NCBI GenBank assembly: GCA_020632575.1
Contig: JACKFH010000015.1
Span: 1-64,000, forward strand
Direction of reading: 5' to 3'
Origin: Candidatus Omnitrophota bacterium
GTDB lineage: Bacteria > Hinthialibacterota > Hinthialibacteria > OLB16
DNA length: 64,000 nucleotides
Below the pieces are notes generated by a model, which worked only from the letters and a program-made list of their open reading frames with translations, searched no databases and was not told where the DNA came from. Below, piece by piece: positions 8,801-16,113 of this stretch. The stretch's first letter is position 1. Each line of letters begins with the position of its first letter. A program made the position numbers and the translations under genes.

Positions 8801-10808
8801 AGCCCTGTGCACGAATACCCATTCCGCTGACATGGCAAATGACATTGTTCTGGATTAGGGGAGAGGAGTCATCCAAACGGATTCCATCCCCGCTCGAGTA
8901 TCCAAAACTGCCGATGTTGGTGATGAAGTTCTCACGAATTTGGAGGTCGGAAGAATGGCAATAGATTCCAACGGAAGCGCCGGTAATAGTGAAGCCTGCC
9001 AGCAGCGAACCGGGGCCCACGCCAATGCAGGAGACTCCAGCGCCGACTCCCCCGGGTCCTTTGGGCGGCCCCGGGAGAACGCCTTCGATGATCGTGGTCT
9101 CGTACCCTTCACCAATCAGTTTGACACCGTTTTTCATTTCCAAGAGCTCCGGATAGTAGCCCCCCCGAACCTGGATAGTATGAGTGACCGCGACGGTCAT
9201 CGCTTCCGCGATGGTGTTGAACGGATTCATCTCCGTACCGTCTTCCAAACCGCTGGTATTGCTGGCATCGACCCAGATGGGATCGTCGTAGACCGGAGGG
9301 GGTTCGGTGGGAGTTGCTGTGGGGGTGATGGTGGGAGTGGGCGTTGGCGTGAGTTCCATCTGACATCGCCAATTGATCCTTAAAAGGCAGATCTCCGAAC
9401 CCACGATTTCTATATCTCGAATTCCGCTCTTGCTGGATAGAGTGAGTGTGGTTGGAGTCGTTCCCGAGGGCCAATCTTGAGAATCGACCGCATTTCCCCC
9501 GTCGTCATAAGCTTTTGCCGTGCAGGAGTTTCCATGCCGAATTGTCAAATCCACCTCCTGAGGCGCAGCGCCACAACAGATGTTTTCGGAGAGGTGAATC
9601 ATGGCGAATTGCTTAGCGGAGGCTTCGGTCCACGGAATCCAAATATCGAGGTCTCGGTCTTCCGAACATTCAATCACTGAAAGAGGAACCGGCGTGCCGT
9701 CCGGAAGAGCGCCCTCGGTGATGGACGCCCAACCGAGGTTAATCTCGGAAAGGTTCTCGTCGGATTCACTGAAGATCCTCCCGGCAAACAACTCGCCGCC
9801 GACCGGGTTGCACATACATTCCCAACAGATCCGCATAAGGCAGATCTCGGAGCCTTCAATGATGATTCCTCTGATGCCCTTTTCACTGGATAAGATTAAA
9901 GACTGAGGGGCCGAGGTCGAGGCCGCGACCGCCATGGACACGGGAGCGCCGGATTCGTCCAGGCCGGTCAGGGTGCAGTAATTCCCGTGTTTGAGAATGA
10001 TTTCGACCACCTCCGGAGCGTTCCCGCAACAAATCGCGTCGGACAGTTGAATTCTCGCCTTCAGTTTTGCCGTGGCCTCAGTCCAAGGAACGAACACATC
10101 GAAGAAACCATCGCCCGAACAGTCATTGACACTGAGGTCAACAGGATCGCCGTTGGGGAGCATCGACTGATAAATCGTCGCCCAGCCCAGATTGACCTCC
10201 GACATACCCTGTGTGGGCACGGTGAAGACATCCTCGGGTTGGATGCAGGCGCCTTCAGGATTGCAATCGCATTGGATGCAGATCTTTAGGATGCAAATTT
10301 CGGCGCCGACAATCCGGACCGATCGAACTCCCTTCGGATGGCTGAGCACCAAGGATTGGGGAAAGGAATGCGAAGCCGCTGTGACCGAGTCGACCACCGC
10401 ACCGGACTCGTCGAGTCCAACGAGTGTGCAAGAGTTGAAGTGGCGCAAAATCACCTCCACAACCTGCGGGGGAGCGCCCTCACAGGCGCCTTTCGCCACA
10501 TGGATCGTCGCGAATCGGACCGCGGATGCGCCCGACCAAGGGACTTCCACACCGAGTTCCTGGTCCCCCGAGCAGTAAGTGACATTCAGGGGCACGGGAC
10601 CGCCCGCTGCGGATTCGGCCTGGGTGATCATGACCAGCCCCATGTTGACCGCCGAGAGACCTTGAGTGGGTTCCTGGTAATAGTCCCCCGGCACGACACA
10701 TTGGACCTGCTGTCCCAATGCCACAGGACAAATCAATATACCCCAGATGAGAATAGAGAGGATCGCACGAACGAAACTGAAAACCCGGGATTGCAGAATT
10801 GAATGCAT
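2835..10808 (-). CDS. Giant secreted multidomain metzincin-like metalloprotease with dockerin-like C-terminus
   Basis: A 2657-residue protein. The ATG has GGAGG 9 bp upstream. Residues 1-33 form a signal peptide. Three Cys-rich repeats of about 148 residues follow (to about 480), each with a conserved V/L-P-W-[ST]-x-A core and an E-I-C end. After a Thr-Pro linker come two homologous modules (about 510-1180 and 1200-1830), each a parallel beta-helix beginning IWVDxxNTSG and a second unnamed domain. A second Thr-Pro linker leads to a CARDB-like region and a protease domain with HELTHTFDVFH (H2189, H2193, H2199) and a Met-turn DLMSYC. Ig/PKD-like domains precede two EF-hand-like dockerin repeats (DQNSDG, DLNADG). 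Likely a surface or released protein; its substrate cannot be told. Confidence 0.85.
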   Translation of the reverse strand: MHSILQSRVFSFVRAILSILIWGILICPVALGQQVQCVVPGDYYQEPTQGLSAVNMGLVMITQAESAAGGPVPLNVTYCSGDQELGVEVPWSGASAVRFATIHVAKGACEGAPPQVVEVILRHFNSCTLVGLDESGAVVDSVTAASHSFPQSLVLSHPKGVRSVRIVGAEICILKICIQCDCNPEGACIQPEDVFTVPTQGMSEVNLGWATIYQSMLPNGDPVDLSVNDCSGDGFFDVFVPWTEATAKLKARIQLSDAICCGNAPEVVEIILKHGNYCTLTGLDESGAPVSMAVAASTSAPQSLILSSEKGIRGIIIEGSEICLMRICWECMCNPVGGELFAGRIFSESDENLSEINLGWASITEGALPDGTPVPLSVIECSEDRDLDIWIPWTEASAKQFAMIHLSENICCGAAPQEVDLTIRHGNSCTAKAYDDGGNAVDSQDWPSGTTPTTLTLSSKSGIRDIEIVGSEICLLRINWRCQMELTPTPTPTITPTATPTEPPPVYDDPIWVDASNTSGLEDGTEMNPFNTIAEAMTVAVTHTIQVRGGYYPELLEMKNGVKLIGEGYETTIIEGVLPGPPKGPGGVGAGVSCIGVGPGSLLAGFTITGASVGIYCHSSDLQIRENFITNIGSFGYSSGDGIRLDDSSPLIQNNVICHVSGMGIRAQGFSEPDIINNSIYDCGYYAGISFAALNIGPVAPVIKNNIVMRGNDRPVAGVLWNATATPDLSYNNVFDPADTTGTGGYYAVSDGVSWMEMPGGPGAISEDPLFLDPENCALQLDPLSLCIDAGDPAAEYNDIDGSRNDMGAFGGNRLDVGGIAHPGSGFIFTSVGKIIITEIDQNPSNLTYGLAKVSATAAADYHIPRYTDAPFSGNLWIRGLLGASDTPDHYQIIATDLVTGMTDTIDDPLSKTKYEINPDGTVTKTRIKLGPKLIGGVPDLYEYNKDGYWSQQDLRMIWNTTGLNGRYRLDVKTYQKTSETSVVEVSLPPNSQDHMTLWLNGKGLDVKINEVLYADLTPIVECEDIIFPHAMSSELVFNFTARDLGGFLRYYILDCYWGHNHYGGRFDYDQYVGSHDGPPTAPEWEGPQDFVTAPLLPRDTVGDPVPWEDCAYRFRLRASARTTDGYGYLRYRTYNVYHSVETISPKSDETLASSPCVNCPPEDVIEPALEGPEVVPLEPIPAPEFSSVSPKEKPKGVPPVEIWVDDDNTSGIEDGSLAHPYNTIGEGIAVGTSGDTVRVMPGNYVEKVVLVDGVNVIGSGADATIIDASGANWAVECFGIGVGTLFSGFRVTNAQLGIYCLGSELSLRENIITNISRPAPHETSADGIRLDDSSPLIQNNLIYDVGGMGIRAQGACEPDIINNTIFDYRYYAGISFAALNIGPGSPVIKNNIVMRGNDQPVGGILWNATCTPEISYNNVFGPANVTGGGSFYAVHNGSWMEVSGGPGAISEDPQFIDPDHGYFYLDPLSPCVDAGDPNPIYNDNDGSRNDMGAFGGNLLDPGATGHSGSGFIFTGIGKIPITEIVADPMDLSHGLFKVSDTVANDLHIHKFTDAPLGGYAWLHGLFGMSDDVDYYQIVAAPYGTSATETLDDSLVKTLFTINPDGTVSSTRVEMGPQSIGGVDNLYLLNKEGYWSFTDLRLIWNTTGLSGKYTVSYKAYRLTGPDTVVEVPLPRNDLDHFTVLINNDPVHTEIESITYADGTPILECEKIVMPHDSDSSLIFTITAHHPAGYLRSYHLNCFWGNNRYGGLFTSDQYVGSHDMPPPLWDGVLHHTLPPLLPMIGGSVEPWYTCAYHFHLEGTARITDGVHYLKWSEDNVYQSVDAGVPPITPEPTPTDTPVFTPTFTPTNTPTTTPTPTPTDTTKLGDFAYMVAHFPIEPVLVAIHPLLTEDISVHGIEITQGIQCFNTGAGLATCPDNSMPMVTNKTTTARIYMRYSHSLLPVGTRDNVPVKMYLRWNGGIWVSTIATGKARSTVDQSQAANSANVDFYVSTGLNSGTLDYYVVVDPNDVIDETNESNNRYPATGFFSIDFFKREKSDSVGRLLRYHPSGYTGPQYAGGFPINWCVSGGASDWRNLIMPIADNGIDYSIHSGYLDWTDSLASGDGQHLLIEHLNTMWVLENYFSFWFAGEFTGAEHVYGWVPYSTSNWGHADMPAYPHAGGLGVVAIGTDETGISLDDPGPGALIYGHELTHTFDVFHTNTGADDCGANDSNTDFPYATSSIQEFGYNPLTGKVYNPSNTHDLMSYCPAGGSKEGWIAPFTWNKMFNKLSVAKVSPKVLKSTEVASPYVLYKTNGAQSLMVNATVYNPDYQSGQILGELGPLYRGDIGNTLVLPEGDYAIELLEGTNVLARHSFVVSFKSQFSDQPDLSRMDVSMIVPWVSGTTTVALLHLDEVLDQRDQSPNAPTVTITDPSAAANWPADSTQTLTWTGEDLDGDTLSYSVFFSHNGGASWELLKMEYEATSYEVAVDSVAGGTDTRFRVVATDGINVGFDETDAPIAIPNKEPIALIANPKDGDHFSPGGLILFQGSGTDLEDGALPGSSLEWSSDLQGALGSGNILPATGLDPGLHVITLTVTDSNGQTGEAHVFITINSEEMLLVDQNSDGLVNHEDLIEILSHWDESLEKGYPPSKADLNADGVVNDNDLFDFGRFYRVGE

Positions 10809-11286
10809 GGACCTGTACCTCCGTTCCTGTTCAGAACATGGCGTTCCAAGGAATGGACGGGCGGGCGTTTCAGGATTTCTTGGGCGCGTACAAACTCGAA
10901 CTCAGCGCGTCAATCCATCGGGCTGAAACGCATTCGTTGGAATGACCAGCTAGATTCAAAAAGGTGGCAGGAAAGATAAGGCACGTTTGGGCGGGAAAGT
11001 CGAAATGAGACGAAGAAAGAATGTCAAATACAACAAATGTCCAGGCAATTCAGACGACCGTTCAAAAAAGGTCGATGGTCCTGCCGCCGACAGAGGTAAG
11101 TTAACTCCCTCCCATTGAACAATCAAGCGGTCAGTCCCATTTTTCCTTCACTTTTTTTAGCGACGATCGAGGAGCCGATGATTTCTCACCACAAGAAAAT
11201 GATTTCCCGTGATGCCCGGTTGTTGCGATTCGCTCTCCTGGCGGAAGTTCACTAATCTCGAGACCAAGTGCGCGACCCGCGCATAC
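10809..11286. other. Intergenic region upstream of the giant protease gene
   Basis: A 478 bp stretch with no convincing gene on either strand. It should carry the promoter and 5' UTR of the - strand protease gene, with GGAGG close to its ATG, and the 3' end of the DUF202 gene. I see only short palindromes, for example 10828-10838, and no recognisable RNA or repeat. Confidence 0.5.
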
Positions 11287-11610
11287 CTATTTTCCCCCAT
11301 CGGAATCGTTGAGGTGGCGGCCGCGCATGGCATGAATCCGTCGATTCATTTTCAGATATCGAGCGAGGCCGATCCCCCCGAAGACAACACCCACTGGAAC
11401 GCATGCGAACCCCACACCAAGAAACCATCCACTGGGAGTAAAGTGGATGATTGTGATTCCAGCGATGATTAGGGCCACACTCGATCGAAGGTAGGCCAGC
11501 AGGGTCCGTTCATTGGCCAAGAGTGTGCGGCTAATGGCCAACTCATCCGCCAGATTGAGGCCCTCAATACCAAGATTTCTTTGAGTATCCGCGTTTGAAT
11601 CATCATTCAT
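11287..11610 (-). CDS. DUF202 family small membrane protein
   Basis: A 107-residue protein with the DUF202 signature: a soluble N-terminus, then RTLLANERTLLAYLRS, followed by two hydrophobic segments (about residues 45-62 and 68-88) and a basic Arg-rich tail that should be cytoplasmic. DUF202 (YidH-type) proteins are inner membrane proteins of unknown role. No strong Shine-Dalgarno is visible before the ATG. It lies between the end of the 11.7 kb gene and the giant protease gene on the same strand. Confidence 0.85.
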   Translation of the reverse strand: MNDDSNADTQRNLGIEGLNLADELAISRTLLANERTLLAYLRSSVALIIAGITIIHFTPSGWFLGVGFACVPVGVVFGGIGLARYLKMNRRIHAMRGRHLNDSDGGK

Positions 11611-11702
11611 ACGATCCGAGAGTCTATGTCAGCGAGGCTCCACGGGCCACACCTTTCTCGCATACGAATACCCTGGATATTGGTCACAAGATCGAACGCG
11701 AT

Positions 11703-13448
11703 TCAGTCGGACCTCCGGTGGTCCACCTCCCCACTTGGAAACGACTCTTGCAAATCGAAATCGATTCCCTCGATCGGATACCCATCCAAGTCGGTCACTC
11801 TGAGATTGAACCCACTCACCCCATGCGAATTGATGGAGGTGACAGTCATCAGGTTGGAGCCCGGGTGAAGCTGAATGGGAATCTTTTCCTCGAAATTGTA
11901 ACGGTCAAGGTAGAGCATTCCCTTGCCCCGTTTGGGATAATCGCTCCGGTCGAAGACCACCTCCCCATTGAGCGTGATCAAGACGCCATCATCCCAACCG
12001 ATCCAAAGCAGCGCCTCTTGCTCCGCCTCACAGACAACCGTCGTGGCAAGAAGGGTGGAACAGTCATTGGTGTGGTCCCAGTCGTAGATGGCGCGAACAC
12101 GGGCTGTGCCAAGGGGTTCCAAGTTCGGGAAGCGAAACCATCGAACCACCCCATCGCGGCCATGGACGGGCCAATTCCAGTCCGCCCGATCGAATGGTTT
12201 TTCCGGAAAACGCTCGGGTTGCGTGTGAGGGTTTCCCAGCGGCCCCAACACGAGCCACTCGCCGGGTGTTCCAAACCGTTCGCAGAGTTCGATGGCGCCG
12301 ATCTCGCCACGGTCAAACCGGTCGATCTGATCCGCCAACCTCAGGAGTCCGAGATCTTGGACCTCGCCTTCATCCCGAAGAATCCTTCGCCATTCGGGAA
12401 TGACCGACGATGCGTCGTCGAAGGGAGACGACGATAATCCGTATTTCTTTTCGGTCTCCTCGGTGGGGAGATACCACAAGGGGCGCCCGGAGTAGGACCA
12501 GGTGTATCGTTTCGCCACCCGACGGAGAATTCGCATTTGATCCTGGAGTTCGGCGAGTTCCTCATTCCAGGGGCGAACCGGGTAATCCTTCGCCCCCGTC
12601 TCGATCATGTGCAGCGGCCAAACACCCGGCGCCACGGTGCACCGTCTCTTCCAATAGTCGAGGGTGTCGCCCTCGAGCAGCGCCTCGGCCGCACAATCTC
12701 CGACCCGGGGGATCGCCACTTGCGAAACCGGGTCGAGCAGGCAGTAGGCCCTCTCGTAACCTAGATGCATGCCGCCCGGCGCATCCCGGTCCGCCATTGT
12801 TTCGATCATGGCGGTGGTGAAAGCACGAACAATGGGGCGATCCCACAACTCGCCCGGGAGAAGAAAAACAACGGCATCGGGGAACTCGTCCAAGAGAGCC
12901 GCCATGACCTCCCTGCCCTGCTTCGCGGCGGCATTCAAAAGGTCATCGATCGTGTAACCCTCGTAAGTGTAGACCTCATGGTCAAGTTCGTAGCGTGGAT
13001 AGGGATACTCCGGATCGATCGACACACCACGAAATCCGAGTTCTTTCGCCGACTGTCCGACTTGTTGGAAATGCCGAACCATCTTGTCCGTAAAATCCTC
13101 CGACAACAGCGTCTCGGGGGAGGGCCACGCCTCGGAGGAGCCAAAACTCACCCCCAGAAGATTCTCGGTGACTCCCGACTCGCGCAGGTTTTTCAGATTT
13201 CTGGCCGCTTGGTCCTTCCAATCGTTCTGGGCGGGCGTTGCGCCATCGATTCCGAGATTGGAAAGCACACCGGTATCCCAACTTCCGACCGTGAAGAAGA
13301 GACCGTCATAAATCTCCGCGACTTCGTCGGCATGGTCATCGAAGTAGGGGGTGGGTTGAGCGGAGTACGCAAGGGTTTTGGGAACCTCGCGACTAAATCC
13401 GGGATTTGCAATCAAAAGGATTGAACTGATACACAATATCAAGCGCAT
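11703..13448 (-). CDS. Secreted protein of unknown function, probable TIM-barrel glycosidase-like with C-terminal jelly-roll
   Basis: 581 residues. I place the start at the ATG at 13448 because it gives a clean signal peptide (MRLILCISSILLIANPGFS) and has a GAGGAG site just upstream; an in-frame start 13 codons earlier lacks this. The central part has alternating strand/helix patterns such as LGFRGVSIDPEYPYPRYE and FPDAVVFLLPGELWDRP, with acidic residues after strands, suggesting a barrel hydrolase. The last 150 residues resemble a carbohydrate-binding jelly-roll (WIGWDDGVLITLNGEVVF). I do not recognise the family. It is the last gene of the long - strand run, 93 bp after the GH67/GH20-like gene. 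Confidence 0.65.
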   Translation of the reverse strand: MRLILCISSILLIANPGFSREVPKTLAYSAQPTPYFDDHADEVAEIYDGLFFTVGSWDTGVLSNLGIDGATPAQNDWKDQAARNLKNLRESGVTENLLGVSFGSSEAWPSPETLLSEDFTDKMVRHFQQVGQSAKELGFRGVSIDPEYPYPRYELDHEVYTYEGYTIDDLLNAAAKQGREVMAALLDEFPDAVVFLLPGELWDRPIVRAFTTAMIETMADRDAPGGMHLGYERAYCLLDPVSQVAIPRVGDCAAEALLEGDTLDYWKRRCTVAPGVWPLHMIETGAKDYPVRPWNEELAELQDQMRILRRVAKRYTWSYSGRPLWYLPTEETEKKYGLSSSPFDDASSVIPEWRRILRDEGEVQDLGLLRLADQIDRFDRGEIGAIELCERFGTPGEWLVLGPLGNPHTQPERFPEKPFDRADWNWPVHGRDGVVRWFRFPNLEPLGTARVRAIYDWDHTNDCSTLLATTVVCEAEQEALLWIGWDDGVLITLNGEVVFDRSDYPKRGKGMLYLDRYNFEEKIPIQLHPGSNLMTVTSINSHGVSGFNLRVTDLDGYPIEGIDFDLQESFPSGEVDHRRSD

Positions 13449-13541
13449 TGAAACTATCTCCTCGAGGTAGGGTCCATAAGAAATCAATGAGGTTCGATTG
13501 TACCACTCGAGGCGCCAGTCCTTCCATATCAGCGGTTCCCA

Positions 13542-16040
13542 TCAGGGTTCGGCGACCAACCAAACCTCGGCCACTTGGACACCGCGTCCTGTCATCCGTT
13601 GCCAAGTGAGCTCAAGGGACCCGTCCGCGGTGGCCTCTTTCGGGATCACGAACTCGAGGGGAGTCACCTCGGGAGTTGGTCCATCCTCCTCAACTTCGAC
13701 AACAGCAGCGCTATCACGCTCGGGGGTGAAGCGCACTCCCTTCAGCGTGTGACCATAAGGCCCATGGATCTCGTACTCGTCATCGGCAACCAAACGAACG
13801 GTTGCGTTGTATCGACCGAGGTAAGTCACTCGCACTCGGTAATTCAACTTGGGGTCGAGGTCCTCGTATCGCAAAACAAGCGGTGTTTGATTGAGCGCCT
13901 CCTCGACATCCAGCCAGGAAAGCCGATAGGGTTCGCCTGAATCGAAGGTGTGTCCCTCGCGGGGAGTGGTCACACCGGCGGGATCGTCCCAGAGCGGTTT
14001 GGGCTTCACCAGATGCGGTTGCTTCCATGCACAACCCAGATCGTCGTAGAAGCCATTCGGACCAGGGTCTTCCCAGTCGACGACGCGAGCCAATCGAGCC
14101 AGCCGCACATCGCCATCGGTGGGAGCCTCCGCCATCGTGGCGGTGAATTCTCCCGCCAGGATCGCGTCGAGTTCGTGTTCGATCCAGCGTCGGTTGTTGA
14201 GGGGCGTGTCCAAGAATTCGAGCACCGCGCCACGTTCGGAATTCCGGGCTTGAGTGTTCTCGACATCCAATTGAGCGCCAATGCTTTCAAAGAGGTCCGC
14301 GCCCAATTCACGGATACGGGCCTTGAGAGGATCCGTCCGCTCGTCCTGGTCCGACTCCGCCAGGATCTCGCGCGCCGCTTCGATCGCTTTTTCCACTCCG
14401 ATATCCGGCCCCCTCCTCAAAGCGGCATAGGCGCGTTCCTCGATATCGTTGGCCTTGAGCAACCTCAATCGCGTGTAGTGGTCGTAATAGGCGCGCAACA
14501 AACATTCTTGGAAACGCCAATTGGTCAGCAGGGCTTCATCGGCCTCCTCTTCGAGGTTTCTCCAGAGAGCATAGGTCTTTTCGACGGTCTCGTTCTCCGC
14601 CAACGACCCAACGAAATTTTCCTCGAGCATGAACAAACCCTTTTGGACTTCCTCGCCAATATCCCAACCGAAGAAGAAGCGGGCGTAGTCCAGGACGATG
14701 TCGTCGAGATCGCGATCCGGGTCCCACCCCAGCGCCGTCCAGACAAACTTGTTCAGGTCGTCGCCCACACCATCGGAGTAGGTCACAAAGCCATCGGCGT
14801 ATTCATCGTAGAGATTATGGATTCGCGCATGCCATTTCGGACGAGGAGCGAAAGGTTCGCGGCCCAGGGTTCGGGCGAACGCTCGGTCCCAACCGGCGAC
14901 CGGATACTGTCCGCGAACGCAATGGCCGATATCGCTGTAGCGTCGAATCGGGTAACGCTTGGGGGTCCGGTCACGCTGTTCGTCCGCAAGGATGCGCGTC
15001 CAGGCGCCGTACACGACACCGGTCAGCCAGTCCGGTTGCTTGCGCTGGAGATAGTCGAAGAACCAGTTGTTCTGTTCGGGAGTGAACCCCTGATTGGAGA
15101 CCCACACCCCCAGGTTTGGATGAGTTTTTCTGGCCTCCTCGGCGAAACAACCGGTCCATTCAATCATCCGGTCGGGACGCATCTCTTCGCTTTGTCCATC
15201 GCCACCCGTGAGATAGATGTGGTCGAGGTGGGGGATGGATCGAAGCAAGTCCACTCTTCCTTCGATCGATTGATCCCAATTCTCCTCAGACTCGCCCCGT
15301 CCGCCTGACGCATTCCCAAACAGCCAAAATTCGAAACCGTAGTTCGCGCAAATACGAGACCACGCCGCCGCCATTTCACCTCGCGTCAGTTTCGCGTGAG
15401 GGCTGTCTTTCGAGTCGGGACTCCTGAAGGAGGTGGTTTCGAAAGCGTTGGCGCCAAAGATGGCGAGTTCGCGCATATACTGTTCGTAGGTCTCCGCGCT
15501 CCATGCGTCATAACAGTGGGACAAAGCGCGATACCCCATCTGGTGACCTCGATGCGGATAGCGGGGGGCGGTGGCAATCCGGAAATCTTCAGGGAGTTCG
15601 AGCGTCCCTTTCCCCATACGCATCTCCAGGAGGAGACGCCCCGCCGCGAAGAGGACGCCGTCATCGTCATGGCCCGCAAGCACGACTATCGGCGCTTGGT
15701 CCACCGTGTGGACCGCAATGGCGAACCCCTCCGGCTTTTTGGGAACCTCCATGTCTCCAACAAAATCGCTCAACTCATCGGGAGCGTCGTCCGATCGGCA
15801 TAGGAGGATGTAGGCGCTTGTTCTCCCGCCGATCGACGTTTGCCGAGGCAGTTCAATCCCAGTCCGTTTGGCGATTTCCTCCACAAGCATGCGTTGCGCG
15901 GTCTGAACAACGGTCTCGCCAGTTGCGACAACAACGGATTGGCGCAGGTCGAGGTTCTCCGAGGAGATGGCCGCGCTTGCAAGCATTCCGACCAGAACCA
16001 ATTGCCATGAAGCGGCGCTAAGAATGTGTAGAGATCTCAT
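13542..16040 (-). CDS. Secreted glycoside hydrolase with GH20/GH67-type N-terminal domain (alpha-glucuronidase-like)
   Basis: 832 residues with a signal peptide at 1-27. Residues 30-150 resemble the non-catalytic alpha/beta domain that precedes GH20 and GH67 barrels (GVLFAAGRLLLEMRM, then IATAPRYPHRGHQMGYR). A barrel follows with FGANAFE, DHIYLTGGDG and HARIHNLYDEYADGFV, then a helical region. A beta-sandwich ends the protein (RYNATVRLVADDEY). This architecture is common in planctomycete-like polysaccharide clusters. Hydrolysis of uronic-acid or hexosamine linkages is inferred from fold resemblance only; I cannot assign catalytic residues. Confidence 0.7.
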   Translation of the reverse strand: MRSLHILSAASWQLVLVGMLASAAISSENLDLRQSVVVATGETVVQTAQRMLVEEIAKRTGIELPRQTSIGGRTSAYILLCRSDDAPDELSDFVGDMEVPKKPEGFAIAVHTVDQAPIVVLAGHDDDGVLFAAGRLLLEMRMGKGTLELPEDFRIATAPRYPHRGHQMGYRALSHCYDAWSAETYEQYMRELAIFGANAFETTSFRSPDSKDSPHAKLTRGEMAAAWSRICANYGFEFWLFGNASGGRGESEENWDQSIEGRVDLLRSIPHLDHIYLTGGDGQSEEMRPDRMIEWTGCFAEEARKTHPNLGVWVSNQGFTPEQNNWFFDYLQRKQPDWLTGVVYGAWTRILADEQRDRTPKRYPIRRYSDIGHCVRGQYPVAGWDRAFARTLGREPFAPRPKWHARIHNLYDEYADGFVTYSDGVGDDLNKFVWTALGWDPDRDLDDIVLDYARFFFGWDIGEEVQKGLFMLEENFVGSLAENETVEKTYALWRNLEEEADEALLTNWRFQECLLRAYYDHYTRLRLLKANDIEERAYAALRRGPDIGVEKAIEAAREILAESDQDERTDPLKARIRELGADLFESIGAQLDVENTQARNSERGAVLEFLDTPLNNRRWIEHELDAILAGEFTATMAEAPTDGDVRLARLARVVDWEDPGPNGFYDDLGCAWKQPHLVKPKPLWDDPAGVTTPREGHTFDSGEPYRLSWLDVEEALNQTPLVLRYEDLDPKLNYRVRVTYLGRYNATVRLVADDEYEIHGPYGHTLKGVRFTPERDSAAVVEVEEDGPTPEVTPLEFVIPKEATADGSLELTWQRMTGRGVQVAEVWLVAEP

Positions 16041-16113
16041 TAAAACTCCATTTCGATCGTTATCCTGTCGGACGGAAACATAATCGATCGGGGGTCAGTC
16101 GGAAACTCCCACT

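Noticed and set aside
10828..10838. TGTTCAGAACA palindrome upstream of the giant protease gene as a regulator site
   Set aside because: A single short palindrome with no second copy in the window.
13950..15308. Antisense open frame of about 452 codons opposite the GH67/GH20-like gene
   Set aside because: No signal peptide or motif; the - strand frame encodes a complete recognisable hydrolase.
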